From Hyphomicrobiales bacterium (GTDB taxonomy: Bacteria; Pseudomonadota; Alphaproteobacteria; Rhizobiales; JACESI01), in NCBI GenBank assembly GCA_039973685.1, contig JBDWKL010000054.1, forward strand, positions 1 to 64,000: DNA of 64,000 nt. The letters are read 5' to 3'. The position numbers were made by a program, and so were the translations under genes. Shown piece by piece: positions 1 through 8,716 of the stretch. Within the stretch, counting starts at the first letter, position 1. Each line of letters begins with the position of its first letter. The notes beneath the pieces were generated by a model. The model saw only the letters and a program-made list of their open reading frames with translations. It did no database searches and was not told where the DNA came from.

Positions 1-371
1 AGAACACGGGTCTTGCCTGTGCCAGCACCTGCGAGCACAAGCACAGGACCATCAAGGCTTTCAACCGCATCGCGCTGCTCAGGGTTTAAGCTATTAAGAT
101 AATCCGTGCTTGGTTGCGCCCCACCACGCGCTGCCATGGCACGGCTGGTAATGCTGCCACCAGAAGGGGTGGGGGCGGGAACGTGAGCGGGTGGAAGGTC
201 TGCTTGATCAACATCTTCAATTCGCGCCTCATCTGGCAAATAACCACCATCTGGATCATCGGCGGCAAAAGCCTCATCCCCCATGCCACTGCCATCATGG
301 GCGGGCACATCTTCCCACCCTTCAGGCGGGCTAAGGTCGTCATTCGATGGTTTGATAGGTTGGCGGCTCAT
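1..371 (-). CDS. uvrD: UvrD/PcrA-type ATP-dependent DNA helicase, N-terminal part only
   Basis: Superfamily 1 helicase that unwinds DNA in repair. Only the first 123 codons are present; the gene continues beyond base 1. The reading frame starts at the ATG whose complement is 369-371 and stays open to the edge. About 85 residues of acidic, proline-rich leader come first, then the family start [15 protein letters not shown] and the Walker A motif [11 protein letters not shown] at the very edge. The motif pair is typical of UvrD/PcrA/Rep helicases; which subgroup cannot be told from this fragment. The acidic leader is longer than in E. coli UvrD, where the motif lies near residue 30. Confidence 0.8.
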   Translation of the reverse strand, partial: MSRQPIKPSNDDLSPPEGWEDVPAHDGSGMGDEAFAADDPDGGYLPDEARIEDVDQADLPPAHVPAPTPSGGSITSRAMAARGGAQPSTDYLNSLNPEQRDAVESLDGPVLVLAGAGTGKTRV

Positions 372-633
372 GGGTGTTCAACATTGCGAATCTTTACAAG
401 GAGAACACTATAGCAACACTGGGACGGTTTGTTGATGGGGTGGTGAATGTTGTTTTGAAGAAATTAGGATGGAATTTTCGAGCACTCTTCGGCTTAATTC
501 TGTCCTCGTGATTGAGCGCTGGGGTTGCTGTGCGTTCTTATAATCACAGGCTTAAACAGAACCGTGAGGAACTGTGAATTGTGCTGTTTTGAATGCTCTG
601 CGAGGCTACCCGCTCAACTTAGGAGAAAAGATT
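372..633. other. intergenic region, nothing recognised
   Basis: This gap lies between the divergent helicase gene and the small secreted-protein gene. It must carry promoters for both, but I see no convincing promoter pair, terminator or RNA. Short frames here have no ribosome binding site or protein-like composition. Confidence 0.4.
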
Positions 634-858
634 ATGCGGTTTATTACAGTTCTTATTACTATGTTCTTCTTGTCGTCGCTGAATGTTTCGGCCGGAGGAT
701 CTGTAGGCGGAAATCTTAATGGAAAGCATGAAGGCGCCATTGAGCCACTCGTTGAAGAGCTTAGAAAAGCAAAGTTCGGCAACAGTAATAAAGTACGCGA
801 TGAAAAGCGCAGCGGTAAAGATGAAAAGCGCAGCGGTAAAAAAGCAAAGCGCGGCTAA
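634..858 (+). CDS. small basic secreted protein with a duplicated DEKRSGK motif
   Basis: Unknown function, 74 residues. The ATG at 634 follows AGGAGAAAAG (621-630), a good ribosome binding site; a longer frame upstream has none. Residues 1-20 look like a signal peptide (MRFITVLITMFFLSSLNVSA). The mature part is short and strongly basic at its end, with DEKRSGK present twice in tandem followed by KAKRG. The tandem copy is exact at DNA level. Such basic small proteins could bind nucleic acid, LPS or the cell wall, but nothing here decides it. No homologue recognised. Confidence 0.55.
   Translation: MRFITVLITMFFLSSLNVSAGGSVGGNLNGKHEGAIEPLVEELRKAKFGNSNKVRDEKRSGKDEKRSGKKAKRG
799..840 (+). repeat. 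21-bp exact tandem duplication inside the small secreted-protein gene
   Basis: Two identical 21-bp units (799-819 and 820-840) each encode DEKRSGK in frame. Being a multiple of three, loss or gain of a unit keeps the frame. Confidence 0.85.
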
Positions 859-945
859 CAAAAGAGCCTCTGCCCCACAAGGGGCGGGCACTGGCGCGTG
901 AGCGGAGTTTATTAAAAACGACGACGTGTGTTTGAAAAAGACCCC

Positions 946-2031
946 TTATGTATTCGACAATATCCGTTGCTTCATCTGTTCAATATTTGCCTTGGTATTT
1001 TGTAAGTCTGCGCTGATCTGATTTGTCGCATTGCATTGTTGATCAATATCAGCCGACAATTTGTTGCTCAAAGAAGATAAATCTTTTATGCGCTGGTCTG
1101 CATCAGAAATTGACCCAATCGCTTCATTGATCAGTGTAGAGGTGTTTGTGGATTCGTTCGCTATCTGATCTGTTGCTTTGGCTGCTTGGTCGGCTAGGTC
1201 TTTGATCTCTGAGGCAACAACGGAAAATCCTCGACCATAATCACCAGCTCGAGCAGCTTCGATTGTGGCGTTTAATGCCAAAAGCCGCGTTTTCTTGGAC
1301 ACATCCTCGATGACATTAACGAAGCTATCTAATCCCTCGATAATATTGTTCATGTTTCCGACTATGCTGGTTAGCTCAACCATTTTTTCCAAGGTTACGC
1401 CGCACTCGCTTGAACTTTGATCAGCAATTTTAAGAGAAGCCGTCGCGCTTTCGGTTAGCGTGTGAGAGGAGCTAACAATTTTTTCAAATTGTTTTCCAAC
1501 TTCATTGTCGAAGTCTTCAAACATATTTTCCAAGGCTTTGTCGGCAGCCTTCTCCGAGGTGACGTTATCGTATTCCTCGATAGAATAAGATAATTCTATG
1601 AAAAACATTCGGATGATGGCTTGAACCTTTTTAAATTCAATACTGCTGCTGTCTTTTAGAACCAATCCGACCATTTTTTCCAGCAACACTGCGCCGGAGG
1701 CTACATATAGTTCGCTGGTCAGGCCGCATCGTTCATGCGCCTTTCCAATTGCGCTTGCGTTAGCGGCAAATTTGGCGTTGTTTTTACCTTCGAAAAAGAG
1801 GTCCCATTGCTCAAATTGTTTTTCGTTAATGTGCGCAACCAGATCTTCAGCCTTAATATTATCCCGCTCGCAAACACTTTCCACAATTTCAAGCATCTCT
1901 GGTACGGCTAGAACCTTATCATAAAACGCATCCATGATTTCTTTGCGGCGCGGGAGGATGTCTGCTCTGCAAGCCTGAAGGAGCTCTGTGTCCTCCGCAG
2001 TCAGAGGTATCAATGCGGAAATATTGTTCAT
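946..2031 (-). CDS. globin-coupled (HemAT-like) soluble methyl-accepting chemotaxis protein
   Basis: Cytoplasmic chemoreceptor, 361 residues, expected to sense oxygen through haem and signal to CheA. Residues 1-165 resemble the sensor-globin (protoglobin) domain, with a likely proximal histidine in [10 protein letters not shown] (His99). Residues 185-361 form the methyl-accepting signalling coiled coil, with the conserved tip [20 protein letters not shown]. There is no membrane segment and no HAMP domain, as in HemAT. The signalling domain is short and no C-terminal pentapeptide tether for CheR is visible. It stands alone; no che operon is adjacent, though a CheZ-like gene lies near 59 kb. 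The domain order makes the call firm; oxygen as ligand is family knowledge. Confidence 0.87.
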   Translation of the reverse strand: MNNISALIPLTAEDTELLQACRADILPRRKEIMDAFYDKVLAVPEMLEIVESVCERDNIKAEDLVAHINEKQFEQWDLFFEGKNNAKFAANASAIGKAHERCGLTSELYVASGAVLLEKMVGLVLKDSSSIEFKKVQAIIRMFFIELSYSIEEYDNVTSEKAADKALENMFEDFDNEVGKQFEKIVSSSHTLTESATASLKIADQSSSECGVTLEKMVELTSIVGNMNNIIEGLDSFVNVIEDVSKKTRLLALNATIEAARAGDYGRGFSVVASEIKDLADQAAKATDQIANESTNTSTLINEAIGSISDADQRIKDLSSLSNKLSADIDQQCNATNQISADLQNTKANIEQMKQRILSNT

Positions 2032-2451
2032 GAAATAGCCTTTGACATAACTTTTATAGTAAGCTGACTAGGTTAGTTTAGATTGGTTAATCAGGTTTAA
2101 ATTCTCTGTATCTTTCCAAGATTAAAAATTATCAGATAAAAACGGCTTATCAAATAGGGATGCAAAAACTAATAAAGCAAGACCATTATGGATGGCATGC
2201 TTTCCAGCTTTTTGATGGGCGAAGGTCGTCGTTGGTTGGTTTGGGTGGTTTGCAATATGATGAATTTATTGCTGCTCATACCGTTAAATTCAGTATTTGT
2301 CCGAATACTTAAATAAAATTATCATATTAAATAGGATAAATATAATTCATTAACTTTTTTAATTGAATTAAAAGTAATAAATTTATGAAAATATATTCAT
2401 TGATAATTTTTTAATGTGGGTTGTTGGAATTTGACATGGAGCGACATTGTT
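2032..2451. other. AT-rich divergent intergenic region
   Basis: About 420 bp between the divergent chemoreceptor and Sel1-repeat genes. The last 130 bp (about 2290-2415) are much richer in A and T than the surroundings and contain runs of AATTAA/TTAAAT type. No ORF with a ribosome binding site, RNA gene or clear terminator was seen. It probably carries both promoters and may bind a nucleoid protein. Confidence 0.45.
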
Positions 2452-3963
2452 TTGAGTAGAGTAAAATTATACATCAGCCTTATTGTCTTATCTTTATTCG
2501 CTTCGCTGGCGATTAATCCTAATGTTGTGCTGAATGCCCTAGGTGGGGCGTATGAAACGGGCTTTGTGGTTTCTCAAAACGATGTAAAAGCGGCTAAGTG
2601 GTACGGTATCGCGGCTGAAAGAGGCAACACAAACGGGCAATATAAATTAGGCTATATGCACCAAAAAGGCCGGGGTGTTCCTCAAAGCGATGAAGAGGCG
2701 GTTAGGTTGTATCGCCTTGTGGCAGCAAAAGGCTATTCTACGGCTCAAAATCAATTAGGTATTATGTACAAAAATGGCCGCGGTGTTCCTCAAAGCGATG
2801 AAGAGGCCGTTAAGTGGTACCGTCTCGCGGCAGAGCAAGGCGATCCATCCGCGCAACGCAATTTAGCTTGGATGTATGCCAAAGGGCGCGGTGTTCCTCA
2901 AAGTGAGGAAGAGGCGGTTAAAAGGTACGGTCTCGCGGCTGAGCAAGGCGATCCATACGAGCAATTCAAATTAGGTTGGAAGTATGCCAAAGGTGATGGC
3001 GTTTCTCAGAGCGACGTTGAGGCTGTTAAGTGGTATCGTCTGGCTGCCGATCAAGGTAACTCCCGCGCACAAAACAATCTAGGGCTGATGTATGCCAAAG
3101 GTCGAGGTGTTTCGAAAAGCAATGCCAAGGCGGCTAAGTGGTACCGTCTTGCTGCTGAGCAGGGTAATGCCACCGCACAAAACAATCTTGGTCTCGGGTA
3201 TTATACCGGACGCGGTGTTTGGCAAAACGACGCAAAAGCTATTAAGTGGTATCGTCTTGCTGCGGAACAGGGTCATGCTGGCGCACAACGCAATTTAGGT
3301 TGGATGTATGAGAGTGGTCGTGGTGTTTCGAAAAGCAATGTCGAGGCTGTTAAGTGGTATCGCCTTTCAGCTGATCAAGGCAATGCATCTGGACAAAACG
3401 ATCTAGGCCGGATGTATTCCAAGGGACGTGGTGTTCCTCAAAATGATGCGGAAGCCGTTGAATGGTACCGTCTCGCCGCAGAACAAAACCACGCGTATGG
3501 ACAAAGTAATCTAGGCTTTATGTACGAAAAAGGCCGTGGTGTTCCGCAAAGTGATGCAGAGGCAGTTAAGTGGTACCGTCTCGCGGCTGAGCAAGGCAAC
3601 GCGCTGGGACAAACCAATCTGGGCGTTATGTATGCCAAAGGTCGTGGTGTTTCTCAGAGCAATCGAGAGGCTGTTAAGTGGTATCGTCTGGCTGCCGATC
3701 AAGGTAATGCAACCGCACGGGGTAATTTAGGTTTTATGTATGCCAAAGGTCGTGGTGTTTCTCAGAGCAATCGAAAGGCTGTTAAGTGGTATCGTCTAGC
3801 AGCTCGGCAGGGCAATGCTTCTGCCCAAAACCGTCTGGGTTTTATGTATGAAAAAGGTCGCGGTGTTTCTCAGAGCAATGTCAGAGCGGTTAAATGGTAC
3901 CGTCTCGCTGCTGAGCAAAACCATCAATACGCGTTAGATAAGCTCAAAGTGCTTAAGAGATAA
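2452..3963 (+). CDS. secreted Sel1-repeat protein with 13 tandem repeats
   Basis: About 503 residues if read from TTG 2452, which has GGAG at 2437-2440; a GTG at 2416 is in frame but would put twelve residues ahead of the signal peptide. Residues 1-22 are a hydrophobic export signal. Then come 13 contiguous Sel1-like repeats of 36 residues, consensus LGxMYxKGRGVxQSxxEAVKWYRLAAEQGNxxAQ, and a short basic tail LKVLKR. Sel1 repeats are TPR-like alpha-solenoids that bind proteins and often act as adaptors in envelope signalling or host interaction; the partner here is unknown. The gene has no operon partners. Confidence 0.85.
   Translation: MSRVKLYISLIVLSLFASLAINPNVVLNALGGAYETGFVVSQNDVKAAKWYGIAAERGNTNGQYKLGYMHQKGRGVPQSDEEAVRLYRLVAAKGYSTAQNQLGIMYKNGRGVPQSDEEAVKWYRLAAEQGDPSAQRNLAWMYAKGRGVPQSEEEAVKRYGLAAEQGDPYEQFKLGWKYAKGDGVSQSDVEAVKWYRLAADQGNSRAQNNLGLMYAKGRGVSKSNAKAAKWYRLAAEQGNATAQNNLGLGYYTGRGVWQNDAKAIKWYRLAAEQGHAGAQRNLGWMYESGRGVSKSNVEAVKWYRLSADQGNASGQNDLGRMYSKGRGVPQNDAEAVEWYRLAAEQNHAYGQSNLGFMYEKGRGVPQSDAEAVKWYRLAAEQGNALGQTNLGVMYAKGRGVSQSNREAVKWYRLAADQGNATARGNLGFMYAKGRGVSQSNRKAVKWYRLAARQGNASAQNRLGFMYEKGRGVSQSNVRAVKWYRLAAEQNHQYALDKLKVLKR
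2539..3942 (+). repeat. 13 in-frame 108-bp repeats encoding Sel1 units
   Basis: The array is 13 x 108 bp with no spacer. Copies 11 (3619-3726) and 12 (3727-3834) share a block of about 62 bp with one mismatch (from 3628 and 3736), pointing to recent duplication or gene conversion; other copies are more diverged. Confidence 0.85.
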
Positions 3964-4021
3964 AACGCGGAGATTTGTCGCTTTTAAAAACAATGGTAGT
4001 TTGTTTGCAGAGCAGGGTCCC

Positions 4022-4062
4022 CTCAATCCCCCAGCAAAACCACAAAGCTTGTCACTGGCACC
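4022..4062. repeat. left copy of a 41-bp direct repeat; relic of the protease 3' end
   Basis: This 41-bp stretch matches 4663-4703 at 37 positions. On the minus strand it would encode VPVTSFVVLLGD and a stop, against VPVTSFVDLLGE and a stop at the true end of the protease gene. It is best read as the remnant of a second copy of the protease 3' end. Confidence 0.8.
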
Positions 4063-4468
4063 GCTTGGCAAGAAAGCTTCCAATTGCAAATCCTAATCTA
4101 TTAACGAGAAAATGAAGTAGAAAAATCACGATGAATCCTGCAATCGCTGCCATGACTAAAATAAAATTAGAGGTGTTTTGTACAGCTTCAAGTGTACTTT
4201 GAGATGAGCTTGGATTCTTAAATCCTAAGCCCATAAAAATAGAAAAAATGATGCATGTGATGAAACTCAAAAATGCAGAATGAAACCATTTGTGTCTGTT
4301 GTTTAATTCTATTTTATCTACGAATTTTATCAAAAACCCAGAAATAGTGGGTGGGATCAATATTACGGTTGCAAAAAATAGGTTTGTTGCAATTTTCGGA
4401 ATGTTGTAATTTACATATAATAAAATGAAAAATGGGAAAAAATAATATAATAATATTTTGTATTTCAT
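4052..4468 (-). CDS. hypothetical four-helix inner-membrane protein
   Basis: Unrecognised 138-residue protein, very hydrophobic, with about four membrane segments (near residues 5-20, 27-50, 65-85 and 100-125). Its DNA is clearly more AT-rich than its neighbours, suggesting acquisition. The last codons (AKRCQ, stop) run into the left copy of the 41-bp direct repeat, so its present C terminus may have been created by the recombination that made the repeat. It could be an immunity-type or small envelope protein, but there is no direct support. Confidence 0.45.
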   Translation of the reverse strand: MKYKILLYYFFPFFILLYVNYNIPKIATNLFFATVILIPPTISGFLIKFVDKIELNNRHKWFHSAFLSFITCIIFSIFMGLGFKNPSSSQSTLEAVQNTSNFILVMAAIAGFIVIFLLHFLVNRLGFAIGSFLAKRCQ

Positions 4469-4662
4469 CTTTATGCCTAAAAATATTTTAATTTGATTGT
4501 AGGTAATTTTGGTTTTTCAAATATTAATTTATCCGGTATTACGACGTGCAGCTGATGGGGTTGGATTTAAATATCTTGTAAAATTGGAAACTTACGGCTG
4601 CGCTGCCTAATGTAGGTCCCTATGAGTAATAAATTGGGTTGGCAGGCTAATACCAAGCCCCG
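4469..4662. other. AT-rich intergenic region between the membrane ORF and the protease 3' end
   Basis: Continues the AT-rich composition of the membrane ORF and probably holds its promoter. No other gene seen. Confidence 0.4.
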
Positions 4663-4703
4663 CTCATTCCCCCAGCAAATCCACAAAGCTCGTCACTGGT
4701 ACC
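4663..4703. repeat. right copy of the 41-bp direct repeat (protease 3' end)
   Basis: This copy is the functional one: it encodes the last 12 residues and stop of the trypsin-like protease. Its partner at 4022-4062 lies 641 bp away in the same orientation. Confidence 0.8.
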
Positions 4704-5395
4704 ATAAACGACGTCTTATGAGGCGCGATACCGACCATTATGCCGATGAACGTCAGGCCATCTTCACCACGCTCAAACACCGGCCCGCCGGAGCCGCCGA
4801 AGTTTGTGTCGCAGTCTGTGTGCCATAGTTTCGAGGTGCCACCGCGCATACGGCATGTTTCGTCGATTGCGGGCAGGGTGGGGCGGTCTTTGGAATAGAG
4901 GATGTGGGCAAGCGGAAGGTTTTTTGTCGGCAGTGGTGCGGCAAGCGGGGGCGTTTCAAGCTGCATCGGTTTGTTTAAAATTAAGACAGCAACATCGGTT
5001 GCGAAAAACGCATGGTCTGGCGGCAATTTTAGTTTGAAGTTTGGCAGCAGTCTTACTTCTTTGACGGTAGAATGGGCCACGTGCTTATCGAGACGCTTTC
5101 CTGCGACGAAGTGGATTGTATCAGGCGCTGCGAGCTTTCCGGTGCGATTGCTGTGAATACAGTGGGCTGCTGTCACCACTTGGTTGGGTGCAATGAGCGT
5201 GCCTGTGCACGTACTTTTTCTTGCGAAGCGGGCAACATTGACGCGGCCAATGGCGTTATAAAAGCCATCGCTTTCAGTGAGGATACGTCGGCTATCAATG
5301 CCGATCACACCGAGTACGCGGCTTTGGGCTGTCGCTGTGTTTATTGTGCCAACCAACATCAACAGCGATAGACTTGTTGCGAGGCGTGTGATCAT
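4664..5395 (-). CDS. secreted trypsin-like serine protease (family S1)
   Basis: Exported endopeptidase of 243 residues. A signal peptide covers about residues 1-23 (ending ATA-Q). The catalytic triad is complete: His78 in VTAAHC, Asp134 in TDVAVL and Ser202 in GGSGGPV. Cysteines at CTGT/AAHC and at CRM/TDC can form two disulfides, as expected outside the cytoplasm. The start ATG overlaps the stop of the chloride-channel gene by four bases (ATGA), so the two are translationally coupled. Substrate unknown; it is much smaller than Deg-type proteases and has no PDZ domain. Confidence 0.85.
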   Translation of the reverse strand: MITRLATSLSLLMLVGTINTATAQSRVLGVIGIDSRRILTESDGFYNAIGRVNVARFARKSTCTGTLIAPNQVVTAAHCIHSNRTGKLAAPDTIHFVAGKRLDKHVAHSTVKEVRLLPNFKLKLPPDHAFFATDVAVLILNKPMQLETPPLAAPLPTKNLPLAHILYSKDRPTLPAIDETCRMRGGTSKLWHTDCDTNFGGSGGPVFERGEDGLTFIGIMVGIAPHKTSFMVPVTSFVDLLGE

Positions 5396-7086
5396 CGGTG
5401 TTCTTCTTCGCTCGTGCTGATAAGAGCAGAATTGAATTGTCTTAAGACATCCACCTGCTGCAGATGCGCGACGATCTTGGTTGCATCATCACTATCGACC
5501 ACCAAAATACGTGTGCGCCCACCTGTATCAAAAGCGCGAAGGGCTGCTTCTAATGTGTCTGTAGGGCGTAAATAGGTTTCACCAGATGCGGGGTCAAAGG
5601 TTGTTTCCTCTTCGTCATCTATAGGCTGCATCAATTCGCTAACACGGGCATTTTTGAGCAGGTATTTGTGCGGGCCATCTTGCACGAAAAGGCCGCGCAT
5701 TTCGAGCTGCCAGTGGAAGAAGGAGCGGCCATGGAAGGCTTGGGTCAGCCCGTAAGAAATCGCAATGGTGACCATCAAGGCAATGGTTATTTCATAGCCG
5801 CCGGTTAGTTCAAACACGATCAAGACTGTTGAGATAGGGGCACCGATAACACTTGCTGCAACGGCGCCCATCCCAAGCATGGCGTAAACCCCGCCGCTGG
5901 AGGAGAGATCAGGGAACATGCCCGAAGCGATGATCCCAAATGCGCCGCCTGTCATGGCGCCAAGATAGAGGGCCGGTGAGAAAACGCCGCCACCAAAGCG
6001 TGATGCGAAGGTAATCGCGGTTGCTATTGTTTTTGCAAATAAGAGGGCAAAAAGCATAGAAAGCGATAATTTGCCTAAGAGGGCAAGGTTTGTTGCCTCA
6101 TAGCCAACGCCCAGAACTTCGGGGTAGAACATGGCGATGAAGCCGATCAAAAACCCACCGATGATAGGGCGGAACAAGAGGCGTATTTTGATGTTCCGTG
6201 CGATCCAGTCTGTGCCCACAAGAGAGGCTTGAAAGGCGATAGCGACAAAGGCGCAAATAACGCCCAGTATGGCGAAAGCTGGAAACTCCCAGTAAGATGT
6301 TATGTCATAGTCAGGGATCAAAAAGGCCGCTGTTTCGCCAAAATAAACGCGCGATAAAACCGTGCCTGCAACAGAGGCAATGGCGATCGGCACGAAGGCT
6401 GTGGCGGCGTAATGGCCCAGAATTACTTCGTGGGCAAACAAGACCCCAGCGATGGGCGCGTTAAAAGAGGCTGACACGGCAGAGGCAACACCACAGGCTA
6501 AAAGCGTGCGCTCTGGCTTGCCCGTTAGATTGAGCCATTTTGAGAAGAAGGCTGACATCGTCGCGCCCAAATGGACGACTGGCCCTTCGCGGCCTGTTGA
6601 TGCCCCGAAGCCAAGTGAGATTGCGGAAATGATCGCGCTGAAGAAGCCTTCTTTAACGCTCACATTTCGTCCGCTCATGACGCGGGCTTCTATAACGTCG
6701 GCAACGCCGAATGCACGCCTGCCAGACATTAGTTTTTCAAGCATCAATCCAACGATCAAGCCACCGAATGCAGGGGCTATCAAAACAATCCACCAAGGTT
6801 GGGATCGGGCAGCCGTGGCGACGAATTCACTCATGTCTCGAAGCCACGCTAATTGAACAAAACCGATTAACTCACGAAAAGCGATGGTGGCGATGCCAAC
6901 GATTGCACCAACGATGAGGCCTGCCATCCATAGGGTTGGCTGTTTGGTGGTCCAAAAATAGGTGAGATTTGGTTTGACCCAACGCGCGACTACCATTGCC
7001 CCAGGCACAAGACGGAGTATGGCGATAAGAGGATCACGAAAACTCTTTTTGGTTGGCATTTGGTCGTCGTCTTTAGATAGGGACAT
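5392..7086 (-). CDS. CLC-family chloride channel or H+/Cl- exchanger with C-terminal CBS region
   Basis: Inner-membrane anion channel or exchanger, 564 residues. The family signatures are present: GFGASTGREGPVVHLGA, with the gating glutamate in GREGP, and FGGGVFSPALYLGA lining the pore. About ten hydrophobic segments fill residues 50-450. The last 100 residues look like a cytoplasmic CBS region that may bind nucleotides. The usual GSGIP selectivity motif is not obvious: the matching stretch reads GVADVIEA, as in several bacterial eukaryote-like CLCs. The gene is first in a two-gene unit with the protease. Channel versus exchanger cannot be decided by eye. Confidence 0.9.
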   Translation of the reverse strand: MSLSKDDDQMPTKKSFRDPLIAILRLVPGAMVVARWVKPNLTYFWTTKQPTLWMAGLIVGAIVGIATIAFRELIGFVQLAWLRDMSEFVATAARSQPWWIVLIAPAFGGLIVGLMLEKLMSGRRAFGVADVIEARVMSGRNVSVKEGFFSAIISAISLGFGASTGREGPVVHLGATMSAFFSKWLNLTGKPERTLLACGVASAVSASFNAPIAGVLFAHEVILGHYAATAFVPIAIASVAGTVLSRVYFGETAAFLIPDYDITSYWEFPAFAILGVICAFVAIAFQASLVGTDWIARNIKIRLLFRPIIGGFLIGFIAMFYPEVLGVGYEATNLALLGKLSLSMLFALLFAKTIATAITFASRFGGGVFSPALYLGAMTGGAFGIIASGMFPDLSSSGGVYAMLGMGAVAASVIGAPISTVLIVFELTGGYEITIALMVTIAISYGLTQAFHGRSFFHWQLEMRGLFVQDGPHKYLLKNARVSELMQPIDDEEETTFDPASGETYLRPTDTLEAALRAFDTGGRTRILVVDSDDATKIVAHLQQVDVLRQFNSALISTSEEEHR

Positions 7087-7249
7087 TGGCGTTTTGGGAC
7101 GTTTCAGCTGCGTTTTGAAGTTAGCGCGGTTTCATAAATCGAAGAATAGAGAATCGACCTTTGTTTATGAGGTTACGCCTCAGTGGGCATGAAATCAAAA
7201 ACTGTTATTGCCTTTCCCCTTAATCCGATGACAAATAGGGCTCAAATGC

Positions 7250-7272
7250 AGGTGATCATGTTGCGATGACCT
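7250..7272. promoter_or_regulatory. imperfect inverted repeat, possible operator of the 2-hydroxyacid operon
   Basis: AGGTGATC (7250-7257) and GATGACCT (7265-7272) form 8-bp arms with one mismatch around a 7-bp spacer, about 28 bp before the ATG at 7301. Size and place fit the operator of a GntR- or LacI-type repressor. A shorter inverted repeat, TGAGG-5-CCTCA, lies at 7168-7182. No regulator gene is adjacent. Confidence 0.35.
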
Positions 7273-7300
7273 TTGGAAATATCAGATGATGAGAGTTTAA

Positions 7301-8704
7301 ATGTCAGCACCACAAAAAATTGCGAAAAATGAAGTAGGCATTGAAACGGCGATCAGCGTTTTAAAGCAGCGCTTTGATGAGCGTTTGTCGACGGCGCAAG
7401 CGGTTCGTGAGCAGCACGGGCATACAACGACATTTTTAAAGAACGAAGCGCCAGATGCGGTGATTTTTGTGCGCTCGACTGAGGAAGTATCCGACATCGT
7501 GCGTGTGTGCTCAGAATATGAAGTGCCGGTGATTGCCTTTGGTACGGGCACCTCTTTGGAAGGCCATGTGAATGCGCCGCATGGGGGTATCTCGATTGAT
7601 CTTTCACAGATGAACGAAATTCTGGCCGTTCACGCTGAAGACCTTGATTGTGTGGTACAACCCGGTGTGACCCGCATGACGCTTAATACCTATTTGCGTG
7701 ATACTGGCCTTTTCTTCCCGATTGATCCGGGTGCTGATGCAAGCCTTGGTGGCATGGCTTCAACCCGCGCGTCTGGCACCAATGCGGTGCGTTATGGCAC
7801 GATGAAGGAGAATGTTATTTCGGTAACAGCGGTGATGGCGGATGGCCGCATTGTAAAAACGGCACAACGAACCAAGAAATCATCCGCAGGCTATGATCTC
7901 ACCCGTTTGCTCATTGGCGCTGAGGGAACGCTTGGTATTATCACTGAATTGACCTTGAAGCTTTACGGTATCCCTGAGGCAATTTCTGGCGGGTCATGCT
8001 CGTTCCCATCTGAGGAAGCGGCTTGTAACGCGGTGATCCAGACCATTCAAATGGGCGTACCTGTCGCCCGCATCGAAGTGATGGACGCGCTGCAAGTCAA
8101 AGCGATCAATCAATATTCGAACCTTTCATTGCGCGAAGAGCCGTTGTTGTTGCTGGAATTTCACGGCACTGATGCCTCGGTTCGTGAGCAGGCTGAATTG
8201 TTCAAAGAAATTGCCGCAGATAACGAAGGTGGCGAATTCATTTGGACGACTGATGCGGAAGAGCGCACCAAACTTTGGCAAGCGCGCCATGATGCTTATT
8301 GGGCCGCTTTGCAACTTGTGCCGGGAAAAAAGGGCATTTCAACCGATGTCTGTGTGCCAATTTCTCGTCTTGCAGAGTGTATGGCTGAATCCCAAGCTGA
8401 CCTTTTGGAGGTTGGTCTTATGGCACCAATTGTCGGCCATGTAGGGGACGGCAATTTTCATGTGCTGCTTTTGGTTGACGAAGATAACGCTGAAGAAGTA
8501 GAGCGGGCAGAGCAATTTGTGTCGCGGTTAAACATGCGTGCGATCTCGATGGACGGAACGTGTACGGGCGAGCATGGCATTGGCCAACGCAAGCAAAAAT
8601 ATCTAACCCATGAATTAGGCGATAGCGTCGACTTCATGCGTACGATCAAGCAAGCGCTTGATCCGAAAAACATTATGAACCCGGGTAAAATTCTCGCGGT
8701 TTAA
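7301..8704 (+). CDS. FAD-linked oxidase, D-lactate/2-hydroxyacid dehydrogenase type
   Basis: Oxidises a D-2-hydroxyacid (lactate, glycolate or similar) to the 2-oxoacid, passing electrons to the respiratory chain; 467 residues. The FAD-binding (PCMH/GlcD) half contains GTGTSLEGHV, PGADASLGGMASTRASGTNAVRYG and GAEGTLGIITE. The C-terminal half has GHVGDGNFH and the family end GTCTGEHGIGQRK...LDPKNIMNPGKI. Length and motifs fit cytochrome-linked D-lactate dehydrogenase better than GlcD, whose partners GlcE and GlcF are absent. First gene of a five-gene operon; the next starts 12 bp later. Confidence 0.88.
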   Translation: MSAPQKIAKNEVGIETAISVLKQRFDERLSTAQAVREQHGHTTTFLKNEAPDAVIFVRSTEEVSDIVRVCSEYEVPVIAFGTGTSLEGHVNAPHGGISIDLSQMNEILAVHAEDLDCVVQPGVTRMTLNTYLRDTGLFFPIDPGADASLGGMASTRASGTNAVRYGTMKENVISVTAVMADGRIVKTAQRTKKSSAGYDLTRLLIGAEGTLGIITELTLKLYGIPEAISGGSCSFPSEEAACNAVIQTIQMGVPVARIEVMDALQVKAINQYSNLSLREEPLLLLEFHGTDASVREQAELFKEIAADNEGGEFIWTTDAEERTKLWQARHDAYWAALQLVPGKKGISTDVCVPISRLAECMAESQADLLEVGLMAPIVGHVGDGNFHVLLLVDEDNAEEVERAEQFVSRLNMRAISMDGTCTGEHGIGQRKQKYLTHELGDSVDFMRTIKQALDPKNIMNPGKILAV

Positions 8705-8716
8705 AGGGGGGATGAC

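Noticed and set aside
525-719. Short frame upstream of the small secreted protein
   Set aside because: Overlaps the better-supported gene in another frame and has no start signal.
868-890. GCCCC-ACAA-GGGGC hairpin after the small secreted-protein gene
   Set aside because: Stem is short and no T-run follows, so I did not call it a terminator.
4622-4828. 68-codon plus-strand frame over the protease 3' end
   Set aside because: Antisense to the protease with no family likeness.
6452-6856. 134-codon plus-strand frame inside the chloride-channel gene
   Set aside because: Antisense shadow of a clearly conserved gene.
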